From Noviherbaspirillum sp. Root189 (GTDB lineage: Bacteria > Pseudomonadota > Gammaproteobacteria > Burkholderiales > Burkholderiaceae_D): a stretch of DNA of 64,000 bases. This document shows, piece after piece, positions 53,514-62,739 of this stretch. The translations under genes and the position numbers were made by a program. The stretch covers positions 124,001-188,000 of the forward strand of contig NZ_LMHZ01000045.1 in the NCBI RefSeq assembly GCF_001428545.1. The letters run 5' to 3'. Below the pieces are notes generated by a model, which was not told where the DNA came from, did not search any database, and worked only from the letters and a program-made list of their open reading frames with translations. The stretch's first letter is position 1. Each line of letters opens with the position of its first letter.

Positions 53514-54410
53514 ATGGCTGACTACCGGCTTTCTGCGACATGGCTGATTGAGGCAACCGCACAGCCAGTGATACAGGCCCTTTCCGATGCAAACAGGAAA
53601 TCCTGGTGGCCCAGCGCATCGTTGTCATTGTCCATGGATTCGGCCCAATGTGAATTGAGGGGGTGCCTGACGGGATTACTCGATGGGGAACTCAGGGGAG
53701 CGGTCCGCTTGTCTGTTGTAGAAGCGGACACCGTGACAAGCATTCACCATGAATGGCAATTCACTACGCGGCGATGGTGGATGAATATTGCAGCCCCGGT
53801 CGCACGCTGGTTTTTTCTGCGCCGCTACAAGGCGATCCTGCGACAGGGCGCGGAAGGCTTGGCGCACCATCTTGACGCGCGCTTGCTGAATGAGCGCACA
53901 GACGAACTGCCTCCCCTGCGTTCAGGAAGGGCGCCACCGTTCGATATTGCCGCCGCAGTCGGCGCTGGTTGCGCGGCCGGCGTCTCCTCGACCTTTCTGC
54001 AGATGGGAATATGGCTGGGCCTGTCCTACCCTGTCTGGGACATGCTGCTGCGGGACAGCCGTTTCGCAGCAGCGATCGTGCTCGGTCCGCGTGTCCTGCC
54101 GCCGCCCGCCACCTTCGACCTGTTCATCATGCTGGTAGCGGGTATTTTGCATTTCGTCCTGTCGGCGACGTATGGGCTCGCGATCGCAGCCTTGGTCAAT
54201 CGAATGAAGATGACAGCAGCGGTGGGCTTGGGAACCATTTCCGGCCTGTTGCTGTTCATCCTGAATATGGGCGGGTTTACGGGTGTCTTTCCCTGGTTTG
54301 TTGCGAGCCGCGATACGGCGGCTGCGGTCGCGCATCTTGGCTTTGGCGTCACTGCCGCTGCGTGTTATCGATATGCACAGCCCTTGGGCATCAGGGCGCA
54401 TTCGCACTGA
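53514..54410 (+). CDS. SRPBCC-like N-terminus fused to a four-helix membrane protein
   Basis: 298 residues. The first 130 look like a START/SRPBCC ligand-binding fold (YRLSATWLIEATAQPVIQAL, LRGAVRLSVVEADTVTSIHH, FTTRRWWMNIAAPVARWFFL). The last 150 hold about four hydrophobic helices. One of them, FIMLVAGILHFVLSATYGLA, is followed by GFGVTAAACYRYAQPLGIRA. I do not recognise a named family. The ribosome site is weak. It stands alone between a c-di-GMP gene and DUF3579. Function unknown. Confidence 0.6.
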   Translation: MADYRLSATWLIEATAQPVIQALSDANRKSWWPSASLSLSMDSAQCELRGCLTGLLDGELRGAVRLSVVEADTVTSIHHEWQFTTRRWWMNIAAPVARWFFLRRYKAILRQGAEGLAHHLDARLLNERTDELPPLRSGRAPPFDIAAAVGAGCAAGVSSTFLQMGIWLGLSYPVWDMLLRDSRFAAAIVLGPRVLPPPATFDLFIMLVAGILHFVLSATYGLAIAALVNRMKMTAAVGLGTISGLLLFILNMGGFTGVFPWFVASRDTAAAVAHLGFGVTAAACYRYAQPLGIRAHSH

Positions 54411-54469
54411 CTATATCGTTAATGCCGAGTGTTCGATGAGTGCCAGTTGGGGACCACCTGGCGCGCCGA

Positions 54470-54805
54470 TCAGGGCGTCTTGGCATCGGGCAGCAGGCAG
54501 GCGTCGACTATTTGCAGGTCATTATCCTTGGCAAAATTGACGACGAAATGATAAGCAAGTGGTTCAATTTCTCGTAGTTGCTCGTTCACAACGACAGACT
54601 TTACCCCGGCCAGCACGGTGGGACGGACATAGGGGGAATAGCCCAAGTGCGCATTGGGTCCGCCGGAGCCTTCGGGACGGAAGCAGGACATGACGCCGCA
54701 CAGGCGTTCAGCCCAGTCGCTGGGACGAAACTGTCGGCCATCGCTGGTGATGCCCTGGATGAAGAATTCGCGAGCGACAATCGTGGATTTTTTGAATTCG
54801 GCCAT
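54470..54805 (-). CDS. DUF3579 protein
   Basis: 111 residues. The pattern FFIQGITSDGRQFRPSDWAE, LCGVMSCFRP and PYVRPTVLAGVKSVVVNEQL defines DUF3579, a small family largely confined to Betaproteobacteria and relatives. It has no known function, and supports the taxonomic placement. Cytosolic and single-domain. A possible -10 (TATAAT on the minus strand, 54925-54930) lies about 120 bases upstream. Confidence 0.85.
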   Translation of the reverse strand: MAEFKKSTIVAREFFIQGITSDGRQFRPSDWAERLCGVMSCFRPEGSGGPNAHLGYSPYVRPTVLAGVKSVVVNEQLREIEPLAYHFVVNFAKDNDLQIVDACLLPDAKTP

Positions 54806-55310
54806 GTGTGCGGCTTGCCTTCTCAGCAGTTGCTAGCTGTTGCTGGCTGCGCAGCGGGTAGACGCGCAAACAGCCGTTTGGTGTGATGCCATTATGCAGC
54901 ATCAGGCTTTCATAATTCTTGCATATTATATCTTATAGAAGACTTGGTGCGAAACAATATTTCGCAATGTGAAATATGCAAGAGGGAATAGCAATCTTGC
55001 CCTGCCGTAACAAATGGAATCGAAGGCGTTTTATTGGCAAGGTAAAAGTGCAAAAAGACGCGATCCCCTGTTAAGTTTTGGGTCAGGATTGGTATAAGAC
55101 GGGTATGTGCCGCTACGGTTTCGACTATTTGCAATTTCGCCTTCAGAATATGAGTGGCGAAGACAGCACGCGAATACTTTGCCAATGACTTCGGTTTGTT
55201 CTATCCAGAGCTATGGAATGGCCTTCATGTGATGACGGGTCCGGATGATACTTAAGTTAATACGCGAGAGCACTACCGGACGGTCATTGGCGCCGAGAAT
55301 GTTTTGTCGA
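54806..55310. other. 505-base intergenic region
   Basis: Strongly AT-rich at 54900-54970. It contains a minus-strand TATAAT (54925-54930) that could serve the DUF3579 gene. The rest, up to the CobD-like gene, has no supported open frame, terminator or repeat. Frames of about 90 codons are present but look like noise in codon use. Confidence 0.45.
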
Positions 55311-56267
55311 TTAACCGAGCCATACCGCGAAGGACAGGAGCAAAAGCAGCAGCATCCACAGCAACAAAGCACGCCATACCAGACCGACGGTACTCTGCAA
55401 TGCGCGCACCGTCGCCTCCTCGCCGGGTGGAATTTCCGGTTCGACGCTGATGGAATCCACGGTTGTCGCATCGGCAGTCGGCACACTGGACGCCGTTTCA
55501 AAAGCGGTGCCCAATCGTAGACCCATGGCGCCGCCGCCAGCGGACAGTATGATCCCAATCGCTTCATCGGGCCAACGATGGGCAAAATTGCGCCATGCAT
55601 AAATGGCATCTTCAAAATTACCGACGATCGCGAATGCAATCGCGGTGAGCCGCGCGGGGACCCAGTCGATGCAATAGAAGGCTTTGGTCGCAAACCGGCC
55701 GAACGCCTCATTCTTCAAATGCTCAGGTTCATTCCAGGCACGTGCCAGGTATTCCGACACGCGATACAGCACCGCGCCTGCGGGCCCCAGCGGCATCGCA
55801 AACCAGAAAAACACGCCGAAGACGTTGCGATGCGTGGTGATCAGGGCTTTTTCGACAGCGACGCGCGAGACTTCCGCAACACTCATCGTCGTGGTGTCTT
55901 GCTTGGTCCATTCTGCGAGCAGCCGACGGGCCGTGGCCTCATCGCCGCTATTGAGCGCCAGTTGAATCGACGTGAAGTAGTGACTGTAATGGCGAAAGCC
56001 GAGCGTTAGATAAACGATAAGGATGTTCCACAACAAAGCAGCCAGAGGGTTGATCCTGAGACATATCCAGTAGATCAGCGCCGTTGGTATCAGCATCAGG
56101 AGCATGGTTACTATCCATGCCATGCGACCATGCCTCTCCTGGCCAGCGTTAAACGTAGCCTCCATACGGGCGGCAAGCTGCTTGATGGCCGCATACATGG
56201 GATTATCCGCGCGCAGTGGTTTGAATTGCTCGAACAGCAACGCGAAAAGAATGGAAAGAAAGGTCAT
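55311..56267 (-). CDS. CobD/CbiB-like membrane protein
   Basis: 318 residues with four or five membrane helices. The block LLFEQFKPLRADNPMYAAIK at the start and the AEVSRVAVEKALITTHRNVF and FGVFFWFAMPLGPAGAVLYR blocks fit the CobD/CbiB family of adenosylcobinamide-phosphate synthases, or the related AmpE proteins. No other cobalamin gene is in the window. The Betaproteobacterial subgroup is usually outside cobalamin clusters, so the name is only a family label. It is divergent from nothing; the NUDIX gene ends 80 bases downstream of its start on the same strand. Confidence 0.72.
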   Translation of the reverse strand: MTFLSILFALLFEQFKPLRADNPMYAAIKQLAARMEATFNAGQERHGRMAWIVTMLLMLIPTALIYWICLRINPLAALLWNILIVYLTLGFRHYSHYFTSIQLALNSGDEATARRLLAEWTKQDTTTMSVAEVSRVAVEKALITTHRNVFGVFFWFAMPLGPAGAVLYRVSEYLARAWNEPEHLKNEAFGRFATKAFYCIDWVPARLTAIAFAIVGNFEDAIYAWRNFAHRWPDEAIGIILSAGGGAMGLRLGTAFETASSVPTADATTVDSISVEPEIPPGEEATVRALQSTVGLVWRALLLWMLLLLLLSFAVWLG

Positions 56268-56349
56268 TGTCCTGCCTTGTTAATCACACAGCCGCTACGA
56301 TAACGCAGCGCAAGACCTTAATCAAACTTCGTCCGCTCACCGAAGTATT

Positions 56350-57021
56350 TCAGGCGCGGAGGAAATGAAACAAGTTGCGCAGCATGCCGGCCGTTGCGCC
56401 CCAGATGAAGAACCGTTCATAGGGCATTGTATAGAAGGTACGTTTCCCGCCTACTTCGGGAACCTCATAGGTGCGGAGCTGATGATTCCTGCCATCCATC
56501 AAGAAGGCCATTGGCACCTCGAAGATCTCTGCAACCTCGAACGGGTCTGCCAACAGGTCGAATGGAGGCCGAACCAAGGCAACCACAGGAGTGACACGAA
56601 AGCCGGTGCCGGTAAAATAATCAGGCAAGGTGCCGAGCACTTCAATATGACGGCGATGCAGGCCAACCTCTTCCTCGGTCTCACGCAGGGCCGTTTCAAT
56701 CGCCGATGTGTCGACCGCATCAACACGGCCGCCAGGTAAACTAACCTGACCGGCGTGATCATGCAGGTGTGCGGTACGTTGAGTCAGTAGCATGGTAAGC
56801 CCGGACTCGTGCGCCACCAGGGGCATCAGCACCGAGGCCATCACCGGCTCACCGGTCAGCCTGCGCAGATGGCGCTCATCGAATTCTTCACGTATCCAAG
56901 GTGGCGGGTGCGCAAAGCGCTGGCGCAACCAGTGGGCAGTCAGGCGCTCAGATGGGATCGGCGGTTCGCCGGCCACTGCATCAACGGGCAGTGATTCAGG
57001 GTCAAATAACAATTTGGACAA
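56350..57021 (-). CDS. NUDIX CoA pyrophosphatase (NudL/YeaB type)
   Basis: 223 residues. The CoA-pyrophosphatase motif LLTQRTAHLHDHAGQVSLPG (start only) precedes the NUDIX box, with GGRVDAVDTSAIETALRETE then EEVGL (about residues 97-121). It hydrolyses CoA and CoA derivatives to 4'-phosphopantetheine and 3',5'-ADP. Cytosolic. It lies upstream of, and in line with, the CobD-like gene, which it may share a transcript with. Confidence 0.88.
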   Translation of the reverse strand: MSKLLFDPESLPVDAVAGEPPIPSERLTAHWLRQRFAHPPPWIREEFDERHLRRLTGEPVMASVLMPLVAHESGLTMLLTQRTAHLHDHAGQVSLPGGRVDAVDTSAIETALRETEEEVGLHRRHIEVLGTLPDYFTGTGFRVTPVVALVRPPFDLLADPFEVAEIFEVPMAFLMDGRNHQLRTYEVPEVGGKRTFYTMPYERFFIWGATAGMLRNLFHFLRA

Positions 57022-57423
57022 ATTCGTTTTCCTCTGGCGGAATCTACAAGAGCATTGATCTCTATGAGTGACTTTGGCATGCCAATGGTTTTACGCGATG
57101 GCTGTTTATCCTATGTATTCGCGCACTTCCCTCCTGACGCACCGTCAATGCCTGACACGCTGTCTGGCCCAGCCAGGACGAAAGCGCTCTAGAGCGGATT
57201 CATCGTGTGTACTGTCGCCTCGACCCGCCTTGACGCGCAGGACCGCGTTGCTTGTCGCTTGTGTGGCCCGCCACACGGCACTTCGCGCGCCTTGTCCTGC
57301 ACGCCAGGTCGACCCGATTCTCCGTACACCACGATGAAATCCTTGAATACCGCCGGATCTCATGTGGCGGGCCGGAAATGAAAAAGGGCACCATACGGTG
57401 CCCTTCTGCCTACAGATCCGCAA
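57022..57423. other. Intergenic region with the rplS terminator
   Basis: About 400 bases. Apart from the terminator at 57384-57405, it contains GTGTGG-CCCG-CCACAC (57259-57274), a six-pair hairpin, but no gene. It probably also holds the NUDIX promoter (57022-57100). No tRNA was found. Confidence 0.45.
57384..57405 (-). terminator. Rho-independent terminator of the rpsP-rimM-trmD-rplS operon
   Basis: On the minus strand AAGGGCACC / GGTGCCCTT pair as a nine-base stem with a GTAT loop, followed by TTTTTCATT. It lies about 20 bases after the rplS stop. A clear classic terminator. Confidence 0.85.
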
Positions 57424-57810
57424 TTACTCTGCAGCTTGGGTAGCAGCAACGCGACGGTTTGGCAGCTTTTCCTTGATACGTGCCGACTTACCGGAACGCT
57501 CACGCAGGTAGTACAGCTTCGCACGACGCACATCACCACGACGCTTGACTTCGATCGAAGCGATCAACGGAGAATACAGCTGGAAGGTACGTTCCACGCC
57601 TTCGCCGGACGAAATCTTACGCACGATGAAGTTGGAGTTCAGGCCGCGATTGCGACGCGAAATGACGACGCCTTCGTAAGCCTGTGCACGCTTGCGAGTG
57701 CCTTCAACCACATTGACGTTGACGACGACGGTGTCACCCGGTGCGAAGTCAGGGATGTTTTTGCCCAGGCGGGCGATTTCTTCTTGCTCGAGTTTCTGGA
57801 TCAAGTCCAT
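57424..57810 (-). CDS. rplS: 50S ribosomal protein L19
   Basis: 128 residues, slightly longer than E. coli L19 (115). Begins [20 protein letters not shown], with the block [20 protein letters not shown] and [21 protein letters not shown]19 sits at the subunit interface. Last gene of the rpsP-rimM-trmD-rplS operon, just before its terminator; the C-terminal extension [14 protein letters not shown] is typical of Betaproteobacteria. Confidence 0.98.
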   Translation of the reverse strand: MDLIQKLEQEEIARLGKNIPDFAPGDTVVVNVNVVEGTRKRAQAYEGVVISRRNRGLNSNFIVRKISSGEGVERTFQLYSPLIASIEVKRRGDVRRAKLYYLRERSGKSARIKEKLPNRRVAATQAAE

Positions 57811-57932
57811 TTGTTAGCTCCTGATACCATCTTGCCGGCGCATGTGCTTGTACACAGAAAATTTGCCCGGTAGAGGATGGGGTTAAACATGCGGACAGAC
57901 ATCGTCCGCTCGATACTTCTACTGCATACCTG

Positions 57933-58682
57933 CTACTGCACACTGCTTAAAAACTTTTCATCGGCCCGCGTCAGCAAACCAGCCGCCCGCGCCTTCAAGA
58001 TCAGGTCGGGCCGCTTTTTTGATGTTGCCAGCAAGGCTTGTTCACGGCGCCACTTCTCGATTTCGGCATGATGGCCACCCATCAGCACCGGAGGGACTGC
58101 GACACCCTCGTAAACCTCCGGCCGCGTGTAATGCGGGCAGTCAAGCAAGCCATTGACAAAGCTGTCTTCAACAGCCGACACATCGTCGTTCAGAACCCCC
58201 GGCAACTGCCGGATCACTGCATCCATCAAGGCCATCGCAGGTAGCTCGCCACCGGACAGCACAAAATCACCAAGGCTGATTTCCTCGTCTACGCAGCGAT
58301 CGAGAAGACGCTGGTCGACTGCTTCATAACGTCCGCACAATAAGATCAAACCAGGTTCTGACGTCAACTGCATCACACGCTCATGCGTCAGCGCCCTTCC
58401 CTGCGGCGACAGGTAGACGACTCGCGGCTTTGGCAAGCCTTGCTCCGCCTGCCGATCTTTAGCCGCCCCAATCGCAGCCTCAAGAGGCTTTGCCAACATC
58501 ACCATGCCAGGGCCGCCGCCATACGGGCGATCGTCGATAGTACGGTAATTATCAGTCGTGAAATCACGCGGATTCCAGAGCGACAGACTGCATCGCTTTT
58601 GTTCAAACGCGCGACGGGTAATGCCGGACTGCGTTATCGCAGCAAACATGTCGGGAAAGAGCGTGACGACATCAAATTGCAT
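57933..58682 (-). CDS. trmD: tRNA (guanine-N1)-methyltransferase
   Basis: 249 residues, homodimeric SPOUT methyltransferase making m1G37 in tRNA. Seen are [20 protein letters not shown], the [15 protein letters not shown] block, [12 protein letters not shown] and the knot [20 protein letters not shown]. Standard length and position between rimM and rplS. Confidence 0.98.
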   Translation of the reverse strand: MQFDVVTLFPDMFAAITQSGITRRAFEQKRCSLSLWNPRDFTTDNYRTIDDRPYGGGPGMVMLAKPLEAAIGAAKDRQAEQGLPKPRVVYLSPQGRALTHERVMQLTSEPGLILLCGRYEAVDQRLLDRCVDEEISLGDFVLSGGELPAMALMDAVIRQLPGVLNDDVSAVEDSFVNGLLDCPHYTRPEVYEGVAVPPVLMGGHHAEIEKWRREQALLATSKKRPDLILKARAAGLLTRADEKFLSSVQ

Positions 58683-58750
58683 CTCTGCTCATCCTCAACT
58701 TTTTTCTGAAGCAGTCTGCATGTCGCCATGCGGTCGTCCAGCGTCAGGCA

Positions 58751-59302
58751 TCAGAAGTCCAGACCCCAGTCTACTGTGATCTTCTTGCCAGCCTGATCAA
58801 CCGTTTTGACAAACTGCTCGACAAAGGGAATCAGCCATTCCTTCGGCTTTTCACCTTCGGCTGCCGAAGCGGCGGTCACTTTCAGGATGGGATGCGCACC
58901 GTTGTCCATCAGATCGGCAACCTTGCCCAGGGGCTCGCCCTGAAGGTTCTCGACTTCCAGACCAATCAGATCGATCCAGTAAAACTCATCGTCCGACAGG
59001 ACCGGGAAATGACTTCGACGTACCTGGACGGTCGCGCCCTTGAGCGCTTCTGCCGCATTACGGTCCGCCACCCCCATCAACTGGGCAACGACATCTTCGC
59101 CATGGATCTTTGCCTGCATCATGTCGACGTCACGGAGGACCGGCTTGTCTAGCCACCATGTCCTTGCATGCAGCATTGCGTCCGCATCCGACGAATAAGG
59201 CCTGATCCTGATCCAGCCTTGAATTCCATAGGCGCCGGTCACATGACCCACCAGCACCAGATCATCAGGGACTGATATCCCCGAAGCAGGTTTCACTGAC
59301 AA
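58751..59302 (-). CDS. rimM: Ribosome maturation factor RimM
   Basis: 183 residues. N-terminal RimM beta-barrel (LVLVGHVTGAYGIQGWIRIR, about 15-34) and C-terminal PRC-barrel (DDEFYWIDLIGLEVENLQGE). It assists 30S maturation near S19. The start is TTG at 59302, immediately after the rpsP stop, with an AAGGTCG site; GTG at 59296 is an alternative with poorer spacing. The 68-base gap to trmD shows no terminator. Confidence 0.96.
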   Translation of the reverse strand: MSVKPASGISVPDDLVLVGHVTGAYGIQGWIRIRPYSSDADAMLHARTWWLDKPVLRDVDMMQAKIHGEDVVAQLMGVADRNAAEALKGATVQVRRSHFPVLSDDEFYWIDLIGLEVENLQGEPLGKVADLMDNGAHPILKVTAASAAEGEKPKEWLIPFVEQFVKTVDQAGKKITVDWGLDF

Positions 59303-59557
59303 TTAAGCGGCGACCTTGCTGCCAGCAGCTTTTACCAGACGGGCAACGGTCGGGGACAGTTGCGCGCCAGCACCTTGCCAGTAAGCCAAGCGATCCTGAG
59401 TGATGCGGAAAGCCTCATCCTTGCCCGATGCTACCGGATTGTAGAAACCGAGACGCTCGATGAAACGGCCGTCACGACGATTACGCGAGTCGGTTGCAAC
59501 GATGTTGAAAAACGGGCGCCCTTTGGCACCGGCACGAGATAAACGAATAACGACCAT
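59303..59557 (-). CDS. rpsP: 30S ribosomal protein S16
   Basis: 84 residues from the ATG at 59557, beginning [20 protein letters not shown]. Open reading continues upstream of this ATG but is not coding. First gene of the rpsP-rimM-trmD-rplS operon, abutting rimM. It follows the standard length and the [14 protein letters not shown] motif. Confidence 0.98.
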   Translation of the reverse strand: MVVIRLSRAGAKGRPFFNIVATDSRNRRDGRFIERLGFYNPVASGKDEAFRITQDRLAYWQGAGAQLSPTVARLVKAAGSKVAA

Positions 59558-59791
59558 AATTTGCTTCCAAAAATTGTTCGAGGGCGGAAAAAGCCGGGAA
59601 TTATAGCCCAGTTTTCGATGTGCCGGCAAGTTTAGAAGCATTTGCCGTCCGGCGTTGCTTTGGGGGACGGTCTCATGCACACTACGCGGCGGCCGATTGT
59701 CGCTATGCCGCGCCATGGACTCCAAGGGCGCCGGATTGAACTGCACTATAAAATGACTTGCCCGGCGCGCATGCCGGCAAGCTGACATTAC

Positions 59792-60142
59792 ATGAACGTT
59801 ACACACAAGAACAAAACACTTGCCACTTTTCTCGCATCAGTCTTTGGTGGTATTGGCGCACACCGATTCTATCTTTATGGAAAAAAAGACAAGCTGGCTT
59901 GGCTTCACGTAGTGCTGTTTCCGCTATCGATATTTGCTGGCTTTATCGCGGCACTCGTTATCGGGCTCACCCCTGATGAAAAATGGGATGTTCAACACAA
60001 TGCCGGTTCTGGACGGCAGTCCGATTCGGGCTGGCTGGTGATCATTCTTGTGGTGATTACCTTTGCCGGTGGAGCGATTGCCCTGATCGCGGCAATCGCT
60101 CGCACCTTCGACCTGTTATTCACAGGCGGCGCCTACGGCTGA
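59792..60142 (+). CDS. TM2-domain protein
   Basis: 116 residues with two to three membrane helices. The TM2 signature is [20 protein letters not shown] (residues 11-30), then a polar loop ([11 protein letters not shown]) and a second hydrophobic stretch at 83-105. An inner-membrane protein of unknown function, divergent from the ribosomal operon. No ribosome site is strong. It is convergent with the DUF1059 gene. Confidence 0.82.
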   Translation: MNVTHKNKTLATFLASVFGGIGAHRFYLYGKKDKLAWLHVVLFPLSIFAGFIAALVIGLTPDEKWDVQHNAGSGRQSDSGWLVIILVVITFAGGAIALIAAIARTFDLLFTGGAYG

Positions 60143-60152
60143 ACGGCCCGGA

Positions 60153-60371
60153 TTACAGCATGTGAGCGGTTGGCCGCTCGACAGGTGGCGTGCCTTCCTT
60201 GAACAGGGATTTCAGCTGCTGGCGGAATTCCGGACTGTCCTCATGCTTGTGCACGCTGACCGCGTGTTGCACTGCTGCTTCCAGCAATTCTTGATCGGAA
60301 TCGGCCGATATGGCGACCGAGCAGCCGCTATCGCTTGGAAATTCGCGACAGTCGATAAATTTGCGTCCCAT
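60153..60371 (-). CDS. DUF1059 small protein
   Basis: 72 residues. The pattern MGRKFIDCREFPSDSGCSVA with DSDQELLEAAVQHAVSVHKH fits DUF1059, small soluble proteins of unknown function with two conserved cysteines (Cys8 and Cys17 here). GGAGGT precedes the ATG, so it is well translated. Convergent with the TM2 gene, and its upstream region faces the amtB promoter. Confidence 0.85.
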   Translation of the reverse strand: MGRKFIDCREFPSDSGCSVAISADSDQELLEAAVQHAVSVHKHEDSPEFRQQLKSLFKEGTPPVERPTAHML

Positions 60372-60770
60372 GATGCTTACCTCCTGCAGGAGAAGTAGGT
60401 CGACACTGATGTTTCCAGTGGCCTGTGCAGCCTAGAAGTCCGGTCGTGTATTACCTATGAAATTGGCGGCACGCTTCGTTATAGGCGGGCGCGGGCGCCA
60501 CATCAAGTTTCTCCGGCTTCCCGGCCCTCATCCATCGCATTAATCCTGGTTTTGCCTCGCAATATTTGACGCCCGCTTTGGGGCATCGCTCAAAAATGCG
60601 TCGTGATGACGCATCCCTACTGTCATCTATGGTGCAGCGTACGAGCAAATTACCGGATTTTGTGCAAAGCAAGCATGTTTTTATTGAAATGCTGCATGGC
60701 ACAAAACATGCTGCGCGGAACCATGTCGTTGCGGCAACGAGTACTCCACCAAACTATTCCGGGGGTTCAT
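60372..60770. other. Intergenic region holding the amtB promoter
   Basis: About 400 bases. The notable element is the sigma-54 promoter at 60697-60712. A TGGTGC half site, the outer part of an NtrC site, lies near 60629-60634, but its partner is poor. No terminator, repeat or supported gene is seen; minus-strand frames here look spurious. Confidence 0.5.
60697..60712 (+). promoter_or_regulatory. Sigma-54 promoter of amtB
   Basis: TGGCAC-N5-ATGCT matches the -24/-12 consensus TGGCAC-N5-TTGCW at all but one base, with the essential GG and GC eleven bases apart. It lies about 60 bases before the amtB start. NtrC-controlled sigma-54 promoters are usual for amtB in Proteobacteria. A transcript would start near 60724. 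Confidence 0.75.
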
Positions 60771-62219
60771 ATGAAGCAAATTCCGCATTTTGCGCTGCGT
60801 TTCCTGATGCAGCTGGTAATTGTTTTCATTATGTTGCCGGCAGTCGCGCAGCAAACCGACCAGGTGTCATCGGCACCGGCTGAATCGGCGGCTGTGGCAG
60901 ACACATCGGCCCGCGACAGCGCGCCGTCCGCAGGACTCGCCCTTGCCCCAACGCCTCTACCGATGGCGGCCGCACCCCTTACCCGTCCCACTTTGGTCGA
61001 TAGCAGCACAATCAGCGCCGGGGATACGGCCTGGATGCTGACCTCTACTGCATTGGTTCTGCTGATGACCATACCCGGACTAGCCCTGTTTTATACCGGC
61101 ATGGTGCGCAAAAAGAATGCCTTGGGAACGATGGCCCATAGCTTCATTACTGTCTGTATCGTCACCGTTTTGTGGGTATTGGTTGGCTACAGTCTTGCCT
61201 TCACACCTGGCTCACCTTTCCTTGGCGGCGCAACACGTGTCCTGCTGGAAGGCCTCGAATATGTGAAGGACAGTGGAAAACTGACGGTACACGAACTGGC
61301 GCCAACGGTACCGGAAAGCGTGTTCATGATGTTTCAGTTAACCTTCGCCATCATCACACCGGCCTTGATCGCGGGCGCATTTGCAGAACGCATGAAGTTT
61401 TCGGCTCTGGTGTTGTTCATAACGATCTGGTCGTTGGTGGTCTATGCGCCAATTGCACACTGGGTATGGGAACCGGGCGGCTGGCTGGCGGCAAAAGGTG
61501 TGCTTGATTTTGCGGGTGGCACGGTCGTGCATATCAACGCCGGCATTTCGGGGCTTGTTGCCGCCATCATGGTGGGCCCAAGAGCGGGCTTCGGCAAGGA
61601 GCCAATGCCGCCACACAACCTGGTATTGACTGTCGTAGGCGCCTCAATGCTGTGGGTGGGCTGGTTTGGCTTCAATGCCGGATCTGCGGGCGCAGCTGAT
61701 GGCCGCGCAGGCATGGCGATGCTGGTCACTCAGGTCGCGACCGCCGCAGCTGCACTTGGCTGGATGTCGGTGGAATGGTTGCGACGCGGCAAGCCCTCTG
61801 TTCTGGGCATGGTATCGGGTGCAGTTGCCGGCTTGGTTGCTATCACACCAGCATCCGGTTACGTGTCGACCGGTGGCGCACTCGCCATCGGCGCCCTGGG
61901 TGGCATGGTGTGCTACTGGGGTGCAACATCGCTTAAGTCCATGTTCGGCTATGACGACTCGCTTGATGTCTTTGGCGTCCATGCAATCGCCGGCATCCTG
62001 GGAGCGCTGCTGACCGGCGTGTTCGCGGTAAAAAATATTGGCGGTGTGGAAGGCAATATCGGCACGCAAGCCTTTGGCGTTATCGTAACGGTAGTGTACT
62101 CGGCGCTCATGAGTGCGGCGATCCTTGCGGTAGTCAATCTGCTCGTCGGCCTGCGCCTGACACCTGAGCAGGAACGCGATGGTCTGGACCTGCAACAGCA
62201 TGGAGAGCACGTCGTATGA
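60771..62219 (+). CDS. amtB: Ammonium transporter
   Basis: 482 residues from the ATG at 60771 (GGGGGTT ahead); the longer upstream frame spans the sigma-54 promoter and is not translated. A signal peptide (to about AVAQQ, residue 28) is followed by a 60-residue Ala/Pro linker, then eleven helices of the Amt/MEP fold: TALVLLMTIPGLALFYTGMV (about 85), FAGGTVVHINAGISGLVAAI, NAGSAGAADGR, and the pore His in DVFGVHAIAGILGALLTGVF. It imports ammonium. GlnK is absent, and the next gene overlaps by four bases. Confidence 0.95.
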   Translation: MKQIPHFALRFLMQLVIVFIMLPAVAQQTDQVSSAPAESAAVADTSARDSAPSAGLALAPTPLPMAAAPLTRPTLVDSSTISAGDTAWMLTSTALVLLMTIPGLALFYTGMVRKKNALGTMAHSFITVCIVTVLWVLVGYSLAFTPGSPFLGGATRVLLEGLEYVKDSGKLTVHELAPTVPESVFMMFQLTFAIITPALIAGAFAERMKFSALVLFITIWSLVVYAPIAHWVWEPGGWLAAKGVLDFAGGTVVHINAGISGLVAAIMVGPRAGFGKEPMPPHNLVLTVVGASMLWVGWFGFNAGSAGAADGRAGMAMLVTQVATAAAALGWMSVEWLRRGKPSVLGMVSGAVAGLVAITPASGYVSTGGALAIGALGGMVCYWGATSLKSMFGYDDSLDVFGVHAIAGILGALLTGVFAVKNIGGVEGNIGTQAFGVIVTVVYSALMSAAILAVVNLLVGLRLTPEQERDGLDLQQHGEHVV

Positions 62220-62638
62220 GCGCGCTACAGGAAGTGACGCTTGCTGCGCTGGAAAGCCAGGCCTTTGCATTGATGAGCCGCTTGCATGTGATCCTGCGAC
62301 GGCACAATGGCCGCGTGACCGATATCGAATACATGCGGCTTGACCCTGCTTATTGTCGGTATGTATTGCAGCTTGCATCTGGCATGGACCATGAAGATCT
62401 GCCGCAGATTTGCACGAAGCTGGAGCAGGTATTTTTCGGCGCCGAAGGCTTATTTGTCCGCATACCGCCAAAGGCACCGCTGCTCTCCAACCTGGCGGCA
62501 CAAAGAGAAGCGACTGCAAAGAGCGAGGAAGCTGTCAGCATGACCGCTCAGCTTCCTGCGGCATCCATTCCAGCCGTGTCGACCGCTACCGCCGGCGATG
62601 CAGCCTTGGACAAGGCGTATATCGGCAGACTGCGCTGA
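62216..62638 (+). CDS. Unknown protein translationally coupled to amtB
   Basis: 140 residues. The ATG overlaps the amtB stop (ATGA). Residues 1-90 form an alpha-rich domain (LAALESQAFALMSRLHVILR, AYCRYVLQLASGMDHEDLPQ); the rest is Ala-, Ser- and Pro-rich and looks flexible. It has no PII (GlnK) motifs, no membrane span and no signal peptide. I do not recognise the family. The coupling suggests a role in nitrogen sensing or AmtB control, but this is inferred from position only. Confidence 0.7.
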   Translation: MSALQEVTLAALESQAFALMSRLHVILRRHNGRVTDIEYMRLDPAYCRYVLQLASGMDHEDLPQICTKLEQVFFGAEGLFVRIPPKAPLLSNLAAQREATAKSEEAVSMTAQLPAASIPAVSTATAGDAALDKAYIGRLR

Positions 62639-62739
62639 GGCGGGCAATGCAGGGCACACACGCCTTCACACGTAATGCAGCCTGCTGTCAAATTTTTATA
62701 AACAGCATCGGTCGACAGTCAATAGTCGACACTTGACGC

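Noticed and set aside
60451-60702. 83-codon open frame on the minus strand upstream of amtB
   Set aside because: It overlaps the sigma-54 promoter region and has no ribosome site or family resemblance.
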